64,000 nt of DNA from Micromonospora olivasterospora (GCF_007830265.1 NZ_VLKE01000001.1:5146001-5210000), one strand, 5' to 3'; positions 17,001-29,257 are shown, numbered from the stretch's first letter. Made by a program: numbers and translations. Notes: generated from the letters alone by a model not told the origin.

Positions 17001-20000
17001 GATGCTCACCGCCTCGCCCGCCTGGCGACACGCCGTCGCGCAGGCGCGGCAGCGCGGCGGCGACACACCCGACATCATGCTGGTCTGGTGCGACGCGGCA
17101 TGGCAGGCACCGGGACAGGCCACCTCCTTCGGTGAATGGCTGCGCACCCGGCTACGCGCCCGACGCCTGATGTCCTCCACACACCAGGTGGACCAGATAC
17201 CCGGCGAGCTGCGGCCACACGTCAACGAGCCGGCGCGGTCGGTGTTGTTCTCGGACGCCTCGGTGGAGTTGTTCGGGCCGGACCTGGTGGAGGCGGTACG
17301 AACCGCGGACATCGTGCAGAACGGTCAGGAACCCGGCGTGCGCTGGCCGGATCAACAAGACTTCGCCGCCGCTGGCGGCCGGCACCGGTGGGCCGGCAAC
17401 ACCTCACACGGGCAGTCCCCGGACCCAGCGGAAGGCCCCGACCCGTCCAGCCCCGCCCCGGTGTCCGCTACCCAGTGGATGTGGGACCCGACACGGAACC
17501 CAGCAGCCCAGTCGCCGCTGCCACACCCTGCCCTGGAAGCGGACCACCCACCCGGTGAGGACCTGTCCTGGCTGAACGACGGGAACACGTCACCGATACC
17601 CGGGCCGGCACCCGCCTCGCCGACGGGCACGAGCCTGCCACAACTGCCCGGGCCGTGGGACGACCCGGACGCCCCCACCACGCCGGCCTGGCCGACAGGG
17701 CGGGCAGAGTGGGCGGAACCAGCAGGGTGGGCGGAACCGGGGTGGCCGGTTCCCGGCACGGCTGCGACCGACGAGCACGGTGCGGCGATGTCCACCGACT
17801 TCGGCCAGCCCAGCATCGACGATCAGGCCGACGACGGCAGCAGGAACCTCGACGACTGGGCCGGCGACGGCGGAATCCTCGGCGACTGGGCTATCGGGCA
17901 GGGGCCGGACATGGACTGGCAACCATCCCTCACGCCACCCCCAGCGGTGACCCACACCGACGCCGGCACCATCCACACCGGCGACACCCTCCACCACCCC
18001 ACCGACGAGCCACCCGCCACACCCGCCCCACTGCATCCCGACGAACACCAACCCGCCGCCGGCAGCCGACAGGTACGCCACCCGGACGAGGCCCGGGCCC
18101 TGTTCGACCTGCACGCCGACCACATCGCCACCACCACAGCGCAGCGAGACCAGCTGCGGCAGTTGTGGCACGCCCTGATCAACCACATGGACGACAACGG
18201 AACCATCACCGCCAGCGAGTCAGACCTCGCCAAGGCGACATCCGCACCGCAGCCGACGGTGCATCGCCGGATAAGGGTATTGCGCGGCCGTGGTCTGCTG
18301 CAGCGGGTCCAGGAAGCACGCCGTGGCGGGGCGGCGCGGTACGGGGTGAGCGACCCGGGCCGGCCCCGGCAAGCACCGCTGCCCGCCCCTCCCGAGGGCA
18401 GCCGGTGGGTGCACAACCCGGACGAGGCCCGGGCCCTGTTCGACCTGCACGCCAACCACATCGCCACCACCACAGCGCAGCGGGAACCGCTGCGGCAGTT
18501 GTGGCACGCCCTGATCGACCGGATGGACGACAACGGAACCATCACCGCCACCGAGTCAGACCTCGCCACGGCGACCTCCACACTGCAGCAGACGGTGCAT
18601 CGCCGGATGGGGGTATTGCGCGACCGTGGTCTGCTGCAGCGGGTCCAAGAAGCACACCGTGGCGGGGCGGCACGGTACGGGGTGAGCGACCCGGGCCGGC
18701 CCCGGCAAGCACCGCTGCCCGCCCCTCCCGAGGGCAGCCGGCGGATGCACAACCCGGACGAGGCCCGAGCCCTGTTCGACCAACACGCCAACCACATCGC
18801 CACCACCACACCGCGGCGAGACCAGCTGCGGCAGTTGTGGCACGCCCTGATCGACCGGATGGACGACAACGGAACCATCACCGCCAGCGAGCCAGACCTC
18901 GCCACGGCGACATCCACACTGCAGCCGACGGTGCATGACCGGATGGGGGTATTGCGCGACCGTGGTCTGCTGCAGCGGGTCCAGGAAGCACACGGTCGCG
19001 GGGCGGCGCGGTACGGGGTGAGCGACCCGGGCCGGCCCCGGCAAGCACCGGTGCCCGGCACTGCCCTCGGACCGCACCGCCCACAAGGTGAAAATCTGTC
19101 CTGGCTGGACCACGGAGCTACGGCGCCGATACCCGGGCCGGCACCCGCCTCGCCGACGGGCACGGACCTGCCACAGCTGCCCGGGCCGTGGGACGACCCG
19201 GACGCCCCCACCACCTCGCCCCACGATCCGACCGACGCCTCGACGCCGGCCTGGCCGACAGGGTGGGCAGAACCGGCGGAGCCGATGGAGTGGACGGAAC
19301 CGGGATGGCTGGTTCCCGGCACGGCTGCGACCGACGAGCACGGTGCGGCGATGTCCACCGACTTCGGCCAGCCCAGCATCGACGATCAGGCCGACGACGG
19401 CGGGAACCCCGGCGACTGGGCCATCGGGCAGGGGCCGGACATGGACTGGCAACCACCCCTCACGGTGACCCGCACCGACGCCGGCACCATCCACACCGGC
19501 GACACCCCCCACCACCCCACCGACGAGCCACCCACCACACCCGCCCCACTGCACCCCGACCAACCCCAACCCACCGCCAGCAGCCGACAGGTACGCCACC
19601 CGGACGAGGCCCGGGCCCTGTTCGACCAACACGCCGACCACATCGCCACCACCACAGCGCAGCGAGACCAACTGCGGCAGTTGTGGCACGCCCTGATCAA
19701 CCACATGGACGACAACGGAACCATCACCGCCACCGAGTCAGACCTCGCCAAGGCGACATCCACACTGCAGTCGACGGTGCATCGCCGGATCGGGGTATTG
19801 CGCGGCCGTGGTCTGCTGCAGCGGGTCCAGGAAGCACACGGTCACGGGGCGGCGCGGTACGGGGTGAATGATCCCGGTCAGCTCCGGCAAGCACCGCTGC
19901 CGGCCCCTCCCGAGGGCAGCCGGTGGGTGTGCGACCCGGACGAGGCTCGGGCCCTGTTCGACCTGCACGCCGGCCACATCGCCGCCACCACAGCGCAGCG

Positions 20001-23000
20001 GGACGGGCTGCGGCAGTTGTGGCACGCCCTGATCGACCGGATGGACGACAACGGAACCATCACCGCCAGCGAGTCAGACCTCGCCAAGGCGACATCCACA
20101 CCGCCGCCGACGGTGCATGACCGGATGGGGGTATTGCGCGGCCGTGGTCTGCTGCAGCGGGTCCAGGAAGCACACGGTCACGGGGCGGCGCGGTACGGGG
20201 TGAATGATCCCGGTCAGCCCCGGCAAGCACCGCTGCCCGCCCCTCCCGAGGGCAGCCGGTGGGTGCGCGACCCGGACGAGGCTCGGGCCCTGTTCGACCA
20301 GCACGCCGACCACATCGCCACCACAGCGCAGCGGGAACCGCTGCGGCAGTTGTGGCACGCCCTGATCGACCGGATGGACGACAACGGAACCATCACCGCC
20401 AGCGAGCCAGACCTCGCCAAGGCGACAGCCACACTGCAGCCGACGGTGCATCGCTGGATGGGGGTATTGCGCGACCGTGGTCTGCTGCAGCGGGTCCAGG
20501 AAGCACACGGTCGCGTGGCGGCGCGGTACGGGGTGAGCGACCCGGGCCGGCCCCGGCAAGCACCGGTGCCCGGCCCTGCCCTCGGACCGCACCGCCCACA
20601 AGGTGAAAATCTGTCCTGGCTGGACCACGGAGCTACGGCGCCGATACCCGGGCCGGCACCCGCCTCGCCGACGGGCACGGACCTGCCACAACTGCCCGGG
20701 CCGTGGGACGACCCGGACGCCCCCACCACGCCGGCCTGGCCGACAGGGTGGGCAGAACCGGCGGAGCCGATGGGGTGGGCGGAACCGGGGTGGCTGGTTC
20801 CCGGCACGGGTGTGACCCACGAGCACGGTGCGGCGATGTCCACCGACTTCGGCCAGCCCAGCATCGACGATCAGGCCGGCGACGGCGGGAACCTCGGCGA
20901 CTGGGCTATCGGGCAGGGGCCGGACATGGACTGGCAACCATCCCTCACGCCACCCCCAGCGGTGACCCACACCGACGCCGGCACCATCCACACCGGCGAC
21001 ACCCTCCACCACCCCACCGACGAGCCACCCACCACACCCGCCCCACTGCACCCCGACCAACATCAACCCACCGCCGGCAGCCGACAGGTACGCCACCCGG
21101 ACGAGGCCCGGGCCCTGTTCGACCAACACGCCAACCACATCGCCGCCACCACAGCGCAGCGGGAACCGCTGCGGCAGTTGTGGCACGCCCTGATCAACCA
21201 CATGGACGACAACGGAACCATCACCGCCAGCGAGTCAGACCTCGCCAAGGCGACATCCGCAAAGCAGTCGACGGTGCAGCGCCGGATGGGGGTATTGCGC
21301 GGCCGTGGTCTGCTGCAGCGGGTCCAGGAAGCACGCGGTCGCGGGGCGGCGCGGTACGGGGTGAATGATCCCGGTCGGCCCCGGCAAGCACCGCTGCCCG
21401 CCCCTCCCGAGGGCAGCCGGTGGGTGTGCGACCCGGACGAGGCTCGGGCCCTGTTCGACCTGCACGCCGACCACATCGCCACCACCACGGCGCAGCGGGA
21501 ACCGCTGCGGCAGTTGTGGCACGCCCTGATCGACCGGATGGACGACAACGGAACCATCACCGCCAGCGAGTCAGACCTCGCCAAGGCGACAGCCACACCG
21601 CCGAGGACGGTGCGTTTCCGGATCGGGGTATTGCGCGGCCGTGGTCTGCTGCAGCGGGTCCAGGAAGCACACGGTCACGGGGCGGCACGGTACGGGGTGA
21701 GCGACCCGGGTCGGCCCCGGCAAGCACCGCTGCCCGCCCCTCCCGAGGGCAGCCGGTGGGTGTGCGACCCGGACGAGGCTCGGGCCCTGTTCGACCTGCA
21801 CGCCAACCACATCGCCACCACCACACCGCGGCGAGACCAACTGCGGCAGTTGTGGCACGCCCTGATCGACCGGATGGACGACAACGGAACCATCACCGCC
21901 ACCGAGTCAGACCTCGCCAAGGCGACAGCCACACCGCCGAGGACGGTGCGTGACCGGATGGGGGTATTGCGCGATCGTGGTCTGCTGCAGCGGGTCCAGG
22001 AAGCACACGGTCGTGTGGCGGCGCGGTACGGGGTGAGCGACCCGGGCCGGCCCCGGCAAGCACCGGTGCCCGGCCCTGCCCTCGGACCGCACCGCCCACA
22101 AGGTGAAAATCTGTCCTGGCTGGACCACGGAGCTACGGCGCCGATACCCGGGCCGGCACCCGCCTCGCCGACGGGCACGGACCTGCCACAGCTGCCCGGG
22201 CCGTGGGACGACCCGGACGCCCCCACCACGCCGGCCCGGCCGACGGAGTGGGCAGAACCGGCGGAGCCGATGGAGTGGACGGAACCGGGATGGCCGGTTC
22301 CCGGCACGGGTGTGACCCACGAGATGGACCCAGCCGTTTTACTCGATGTGGACCCGGCCGATCTGCTCTACCTGCTTGAGGCCGTGGGCACGGAACCCGA
22401 TCCCGAACGGCAACCGATGCATCCGCCCCGGCCGCAGACCCCGCCCCGCCCGACATCGTGGCCGCAGCCCAGCGGCGACCAGCCCAGCCAGTCCCCCGGG
22501 ACTCAGTCGATCCCGCCCGGACCAGGCATGCAGAATCCGGCACCTCAATCGCCGACGCCCGAGCCGGTTCCCGGCATGGATGTGACCCACGAGCACGGTG
22601 CGGCGATCTCCACCGACTTCGGCCAGCCCAGCATCGACGATCAGGCCGACGACGGCAGCAGGAACTTCGACGACTGGGCCGACGACGGCGGGAACTTCGA
22701 CGACTGGGCCGGCGACGGCGGGAACCTCGGCGACTGGGCCATCGGGCAGGGGCCGGACATGGACTGGCAACCATCCCTCACGCCACCCCCAGCGGTGACC
22801 CGCACCGACACCCCCCACCACCCCACCGACGAGCCACCCACCACACCCGCCCCACTGCACCCCCACCAACCCCAACCCACCGCCGGCAGCCGACAGGTAC
22901 GCCACCCGGACGAGGCCCGGGCCCTGTTCGACCTGCACGCCGACCACATCGCCACCACCACAGCGCCGCGAGACCAACTGCGGCAGTTGTGGCACGCCCT

Positions 23001-26000
23001 GATCGACCGGATGGACGACAACGGAACCATCACCGCCAGCGGGTCAGACCTCGCCAAGGCGACATCCACATTGCCGCAGACGGTGCATTACCGGATCGGG
23101 GTATTGCGCGGCCGTGGTCTGCTGCAGCGGGTCCAGGAAGCACACGGTCGCGGGGGGGCGCGGTACGGGGTGAGCGACCCGGGTCGGCCCCGGCAAGCAC
23201 CGCTGCCCGCCCCTCCCGAGGGCAGCCGGTGGATGTGTGACCCGGACGAGGCTCGGGCCCTGTTCGACCTGCACGCCGACCACATCGCCACCACCACAGC
23301 GCGGCGAGACCAGCTGCGGCAGTTGTGGCACGCCCTGATCGACCGGATGGACGACAACGGAACCATCACCGCCAGCGAGTCAGACCTCGCCAAGGCGACA
23401 TCCACATTGCCGCAGACGGTGCATTACCGGATCGGGGTATTGCGCGGCCGTGGTCTGCTGCAGCGGGTCCAGGAAGCACACGGTCGCGGGGGGGCGCGGT
23501 ACGGGGTGAGCGACCCGGGCCGGCCCCGGCAAGCACCGGTGCCCGGCCCTGCCCTCGGACCGCACCGCCCACAAGGTGAAAATCTGTCCTGGCTGGACCA
23601 CGGAGCTACGGCGCCGATACCCGGGCCGGCACCCGCCTCGCCGACGGACACGGACCTGCCACAGCTGTCCGGGCCGTGGGACGACCCGGACGCCCCCACC
23701 ACGCCGGCCTGGCCGACAGGGCGGGCAGAGTGGGCGGAACCAGCAGGGTGGGCGGAACCGGGGTGGCCGGTTCCCGGCACGGCTGCGACCGACGAGCACG
23801 GTGCGGCGATGTCCACCGACTTCGGCCAGCCCAGCATCGACGATCAGGCCGACTACGGCAGCAGGAACTTCGACGACTGGGCCGGCGACGGCGGAGTCCT
23901 CGGCGACTGGGCCATCGGGCAGGGGCCGGACATGGACTGGCAACCATCCCTCACGCCACCCCCAGCGGTGACCCACACCGACACCCCCCACCACCCCACC
24001 GACGAGCCACCCACCACACCCGCCCCACTGCATCCCGACCAACCCCAACCCGCCGCCGGCAGCCGACAGGTACGCCACCCGGACGAGGCCCGGGCCTTGT
24101 TCGACCTGCACGCCGACCACATCGCCACCACCACAGCGCAGCGAGGCCAGCTGCGGCAGTTGTGGCACGCCCTGATCGACCGGATGGACGACAACGGAAC
24201 CATCACCGCCAGCCTGTCAGACCTCGCCGAGGCGACATCCACACCGCGGCCGACGGTGCAGGCCCGGATCAGGGTATTGCGCGACCGTGGTCTGCTGCAG
24301 CTGGTCCAGGAAGCACACGGTCACGGGGCGGCGCGGTACGGGGTGAGCGACCCGGGCCGGCCCCGGCAAGCACCGCTGCCCGCCCCTCCCGAGGGCAGCC
24401 AGTGGCTGCGCGACCCGGACGAGGCCCGGGCCCTGTTCGACCAGCACGCCGGCCACATCGCCACCACAACACGGCAGCGGGAACCGCTGCGGCAGTTGTG
24501 GCACGCCCTGATCGACCGGATGGACGACAACGGAACCATCACCGCCACCGAGTCAGACCTCGCCAAGGCGACAGCCGCACCGCCGCAGACGGTGCATGAC
24601 CGGATGGGGGTATTGCGCGACCGTGGTCTGCTGCAGCGGGTCCAGGAAGCACACGGTCGTGTGGCGGCGCGGTACGGGGTGAGCGACCCGGGCCGGCCCC
24701 GGCAAGCACCGGTGCCCGGCCCTGCCCTCGGACCGCACCGCCCACAAGGTGGTGAAGACCTGTCCTGGCTGGACCACGGAGCTACGGCGCCGATACCCGG
24801 GCCGGCACCCGCCTCGCCGACGGGCACGGACCTGCCACAGCTGCCCGGGCCGTGGGACGACCCGGACGCCCCCACCACGCCGGCCCGGCCGACGGAGTGG
24901 GCAGAACCGGCGGAGCCGATGGAGTGGACGGAACCGGGATGGCCGGTTCCCGGCACGGGTGTGACCCACGAGATGGACCCAGCCGTTTTACTCGATGTGG
25001 ACCCGGCCGATCTGCTCTACCTGCTTGAGGCCGTGGGCACGGAACCCGATCCCGAACGGCAACCGATGCATCCGCCCCGGCCGCAGACCCCGCCCCGCCC
25101 GACATCGTGGCCGCAGCCCAGCGGCGACCAGCCCAGCCAGTCCCCCGGGACTCAGTCGATCCCGCCCGGACCAGGCATGCAGAATCCGGCACCTCAATCG
25201 CCGACGCCCGAGCCGGTTCCCGGCATGGATGTGACCCACGAGCACGGTGCGGCGATGTCCACCGACTTCGGCCAGCCCAGCATCGACGATCAGGCCGACT
25301 ACGGCAGCAGGAACCTCGACGACTGGGCCGGCGACGGCGGAATCCTCGGCGACTGGGCCATCGGGCAGGGGCCGGACATGGACTGGCAACCATCCCTCAC
25401 GCCACCCCCAGCGGTGACCCACACCGACGCCGGCACCATCCACACCGGCGATACCCCCCACCACCCCACCGACGAGCCACCCACCACACCCGCCCCACTG
25501 CACCCCGACCAACCCCAACCCACCGCCAGCAGCCGACAGGTACGCCACCCGGACGAGGCCCGGGCCCTGTTCGACCAACACGCCGACCACATCGCCACCA
25601 CCACAGCGCAGCGAGGCCAGCTGCGGCAGTTGTGGCACGCCCTGATCGACCGGATGGACGACAACGGAACCATCACCGCCAGCCTGTCAGACCTCGCCGA
25701 GGCGACATCCACACCGCGGCCGACGGTGCAGGCCCGGATCAGGGTATTGCGCGACCGTGGTCTGCTGCAGCTGGTCCAGGAAGCACACGGTCACGGGGCG
25801 GCGCGGTACGGGGTGAGCGACCCGGGCCGGCCCCGGCAAGCACCGCTGCCCGCCCCTCCCGAGGGCAGCCAGTGGCTGCGCGACCCGGACGAGGCCCGGG
25901 CCCTGTTCGACCAGCACGCCGGCCACATCGCCACCACAACACGGCAGCGGGAACCGCTGCGGCAGTTGTGGCACGCCCTGATCGACCGGATGGACGACAA

Positions 26001-28823
26001 CGGAACCATCACCGCCACCGAGTCAGACCTCGCCAAGGCGACAGCCGCACCGCCGCAGACGGTGCATGACCGGATGGGGGTATTGCGCGACCGTGGTCTG
26101 CTGCAGCGGGTCCAGGAAGCACACGGTCGTGTGGCGGCGCGGTACGGGGTGAGCGACCCGGGCCGGCCCCGGCAAGCACCGGTGCCCGGCCCTGCCCTCG
26201 GACCGCACCGCCCACAAGGTGGTGAAGACCTGTCCTGGCTGGACCACGGAGCTACGGCGCCGATACCCGGCCCGGCACCCGCCTCGCCGACGGACACGGA
26301 CCTGCCACAACTGCCCGGGCCGTGGGACGACCCGGACGCCCCCACCACGCCGGCCCGGCCGACGGAGTGGGCAGAACCGGCGGAGCCGATGGAGTGGACG
26401 GAACCGGGATGGCCGGTTCCCGGCACGGGTGTGACCCACGAGATGGACCCAGCCGTTTTACTCGATGTGGACCCGGCCGATCTGCTCTACCTGCTTGAGG
26501 CCGTGGGCACGGAACCCGATCCCGAACGGCAACCGATGCATCCGCCCCGGCCGCAGACCCCGCCCCGCCCGACATCGTGGCCGCAGCCCAGCGGCGACCA
26601 GCCCAGCCAGTCCCCCGGGACTCAGTCGATCCCGCCCGGACCAGGCATGCAGAATCCGGCACCTCAATCGCCGACGCCCGAGCCGGTTCCCGGCATGGAT
26701 GTGACCCACGAGCACGGTGCGGCGATGTCCACCGACTTCGGCCAGCCCAGCATCGACGATCAGGCCGACTACGGCAGCAGGAACCTCGACGACTGGGCCG
26801 ACGACGGCGGGAACCTCGACGACTGGGCCGGCGACGGCGGGAACCTCGGCGACTGGGCCATCGGGCAGGGGCCGGACATGGACTGGCAACCATCCCTCAC
26901 GCCACCCCCAGCGGTGACCCACACCGACGCCGGCACCATCCACACCGGCGACACCCCCACCACCCCACCGACGAGCCACCCACCACACCCGCCCCACTGC
27001 ATCCCGACCAACCCCAACCCACCGCCGGCAGCCGACAGGTACGCCACCCGGACGAGGCCCGGGCCCTGTTCGACCAACACGCCGACCACATCGCCACCAC
27101 AACGTCCCGGCCGACGGGGCGGGCAGAACCGGCGGAGCCGGATCCCGGCATGGATGTGACCGACGAGCACGGTGCGGCGATCTCCACCCACCCCGGCCAG
27201 CCCAGCATCGACGATCAGGCCGACGACGGCGGCGGGAACCTCGGCGACTGGGCCATCGGGCAGGGGCCGGACATGGACTGGCAACCATCCCTCACGCCAC
27301 CCCCAGCGGTGACCCACACCGACGCCGGCACCATCCACACCGGCGACACCCCCCACCACCCCACCGACGAGCCACCCACCACACCCGCCCCACTGCACCC
27401 CGACCAACCCCAACCCACCGCCACCAGCCGACAGGTACGCCACCCGGACGAGGCCCGGGCCCTGTTCGACCAACACGCCAACCACATCGCCACCACAACG
27501 TCCCGGCCGACGGGGCGGGCAGAACCGGCGGAGCCGGATCCCGGCACGGATGTGACCGACGAGCACGGTGCGGCGATCTCCACCCACCCCGGCCAGCCCA
27601 ACATCGACGATCAGGCCGACGACGGCGGCGGGAACCTCGGCGACTGGGCCATCGGGCAGGGGCCGGACATGGACTGGCAACCACCCCTCACGCCACCCCC
27701 AGCGGTGACCCACACCGACGCCGGCACCATCCACACCGGCGATGCCCCCCACCACCCCACCGACGAGCCACCCACCACACCCACCCCACTGCACCCCGAC
27801 CAACACCAACCCGCCGCCACCAGCCGACAGGTACGCCACCCGGACGAGGCCCGGGCCCTGATCGACCAACACGCCGACCACATCGCCGCCACCACAGCGC
27901 AGCGAGACCAACTGCGGCAGTTGTGGCACGCCCTGATCAACCACATGGACGACAACGGAACCATCACCGCCAGCGAGTCAGACCTCGCCAAGGCGACATC
28001 CACACCGCAGCCGACGGTGCATGACCGGATCGGGGTATTGCGCGACCGTGGTCTGCTGCAGCGGGTCCAAGAAGCACACGGTCGCGGGGCGGCACGGTAC
28101 GGGGTGAGCGACCCGGGCCGGCCCCGGCAAGCACCGCTGCCCGCCCCTCCCGAGGGCAGCCGGTGGGTGCACAACCCGGACGAGGCCCGAGCCCTGATCG
28201 ACCTGCACGCCGACCACATCGCCACCACCACAGCGCAGCGGGACCAGCTGCGGCAGTTGTGGCACGCCCTGATCGACCGGATGGACGACAACGGAACCAT
28301 CACCGCCAGCGAGTCAGACCTCACCGCGGCGACATCCATATGGCAGCAGAGGGTGCGTACCCGGATCGGGGTACTGCGCGACCGTGGTCTGCTGCAGCTG
28401 GTCCAGGAAGGCCATGGTCGTGTGGGGGCGCGGTACGGAGTGACCGACCCGGGTCGGCCCCGGCAAGCACCGCTGCCCGCCCCTCCCGAGGGCAGCCGGT
28501 GGGTGTGCGACCCGGACGAGGCCCGGGCCCTGTTCGACCAACACGCCGACCACATCGCCACCACCACACCGCAGCGGGACCAGCTGCGGCAGTTGTGGCA
28601 CGCCCTGATCGACCGCATGGACGACAACGGAACCATCACCGCCAGCGAGCCAGACCTCGCCAGGGCGACATCCGCAAAGCAGTCGACGGTGCATCGCCGC
28701 ATCGCGGCATTACTGCGCGGCAGAGCTCTGCTGCAGCTGATCCAGAAAGGTCACGGCAGCGTGGCGGCGCGGTACCGGGTGAGCGATCCGGGTCAGCCCC
28801 GGCGGACCGTGTCAAGGGACTGA
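14050..28823 (+). CDS. Giant protein A: N-terminal membrane module, His/Cys domain and 18 winged-helix repeats (one frameshift)
   Basis: Restoring one C in the tract at 26954-26958 gives about 4,924 aa; as read, the frame stops at 27159. Order: residues 1-110 helical; 115-300 several hydrophobic helices (LVMFVFMMTELAVAFAMAFF, ALYGLAVAGVSTAAGPALAR); 330-445 Pro-rich with VPA repeats; 455-620 helical. Around 880-1130 lies a domain with GWFTIAGHRN and DIMLVWCDAAW, a His/Cys pairing like clan CD peptidases. From 1340 to the end, 112-aa winged-helix units occur in blocks of 3, 3, 3, 2, 2, 2 and 3. Acidic, Pro-rich linkers separate the blocks. The N-terminal layout recalls giant polymorphic-toxin-like actinobacterial proteins; the HTH array does not. 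Function unknown; no similar neighbours except paralogue B. Confidence 0.85.
18067..19050 (+). repeat. wHTH repeat block A1 (3 units)
   Basis: Three 336-bp units start at 18067, 18403 and 18739. Each encodes DEARALFD, LRQLWHALI, MDDNGTITA, a variable recognition helix, then GLLQRVQE and ARYGVSDPG (the wing). Recognition helices: APQPTVHRRI, TLQQTVHRRM, TLQPTVHDRM. Confidence 0.92.
19585..20570 (+). repeat. wHTH repeat block A2 (3 units)
   Basis: Three units of the same 112-aa design. Recognition helices: TLQSTVHRRI, TPPPTVHDRM, TLQPTVHRWM. The third unit lacks one Thr codon (HIATTAQRE instead of HIATTTAQRE). The block is followed by the GPALGPHRPQGENLSWLDHG linker. Confidence 0.92.
21082..22070 (+). 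repeat. wHTH repeat block A3 (3 units)
   Basis: Three units with recognition helices AKQSTVQRRM, TPPRTVRFRI and TPPRTVRDRM. The following linker contains the module DVDPADLLYLLEAVGTEPD, which recurs twice more in A and once in B. Confidence 0.92.
22891..23542 (+). repeat. wHTH repeat block A4 (2 units)
   Basis: Two units that share the recognition helix TLPQTVHYRI, suggesting recent duplication of one unit. Confidence 0.9.
23990..26930 (+). repeat. Tandem duplication of ~1,470 bp containing wHTH blocks A5 and A6
   Basis: Landmarks recur with a constant 1,470-bp offset (block starts 24064 and 25534; DVDPADLL modules about 24973 and 26443). Each copy holds two wHTH units with recognition helices TPRPTVQARI and APPQTVHDRM plus the long Pro-rich linker. 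Near-identity implies a recent event. A 24-bp indel at the left boundary changes the offset to 1,446 bp further upstream. Confidence 0.85.
26954..26958 (+). other. Five-C tract where sibling repeats have six: frameshift in gene A
   Basis: Here the text reads GACACCCCCACC. The equivalent places at about 19505 and 27350 read GACACCCCCCACC. Loss of one C moves the downstream 1.87 kb, which stays open and encodes normal repeats, out of frame with the start of gene A. Confidence 0.85.
27033..27503 (+). repeat. Two aborted wHTH units
   Basis: At 27033 and again at 27429 a unit begins normally (RQVRHPDEARALFDQHA) but after HIATTTS jumps into linker sequence (RPTGRAEPAEPDPG). The same deletion appears twice, so one probably arose by deletion and was then duplicated with its 396-bp surroundings. 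Confidence 0.8.
27825..28823 (+). repeat. wHTH repeat block A7 (3 units, C-terminal)
   Basis: Three units ending the protein, with recognition helices TPQPTVHDRI, IWQQRVRTRI and AKQSTVHRRI. The last unit has diverged (ALLRGRALLQLIQKGHG) and ends at PGQPRRTVSRD, nearly the same C-terminus as gene B (PGQPRRNVSRD). Confidence 0.92.
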
Positions 28824-29257
28824 GGCCAGTGGGAGTCAAGCCTCGATCCGTGGACGAGCCCTCGGGTTGATCCCGCTTGCGAATTGGTGGATCTTGCTGA
28901 TGAGGTGTGCTGATCCGATGCCCAGCGTGCTCGGTCCCGCTCGTTGGCAGGTGTGGATGCCGGGGTTGGCGGAGATTCGTGCCCTGTCGTTGTCGGTTAG
29001 GTCGCGTAGACGGCTTTCCGGCAGGTGAGCCAGGCTTCGGCTCTTGGCCAACGGGTGGGTAGGTTGTCAATCCCCTGGATCATGGAGAACTCCGTCATGC
29101 GGCTCGGGTTGCGTCCACTGGAGTGGCGTGGGTACGACTTGTTCCGTGATGGGCGTGTCGCGTAGATGGGAGACGGCCACCGCGTGATCCATCGAGACGA
29201 CCCAAGTCATGAAGGAGAGGAACCCGGCCGAGAGAGTGGGACACCAAAGGATGTCTC
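28824..29257. other. Intergenic stretch without a recognisable gene
   Basis: This stretch lies between the stop of gene A and the IS630 left end. The only longer frame (minus strand 28836-29051, 71 codons) matches nothing I recognise and has no ribosome site. I see no convincing hairpin or promoter. Confidence 0.6.

Noticed and set aside
17590..28702. Many 90-390-codon minus-strand frames recurring with the wHTH repeats
   Set aside because: They are shadows of the repeats in the reverse frame and end at repeat boundaries. None has an independent ribosome site.
18067..28823. Possibility that the regular repeats are a CRISPR array
   Set aside because: Units are 336 bp, protein-coding and nearly identical throughout; there is no short repeat/unique spacer pattern and no cas gene.
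28836..29051. A 71-codon minus-strand frame after gene A
   Set aside because: No recognisable motif, no ribosome site and no conserved neighbour; I leave the stretch unassigned.
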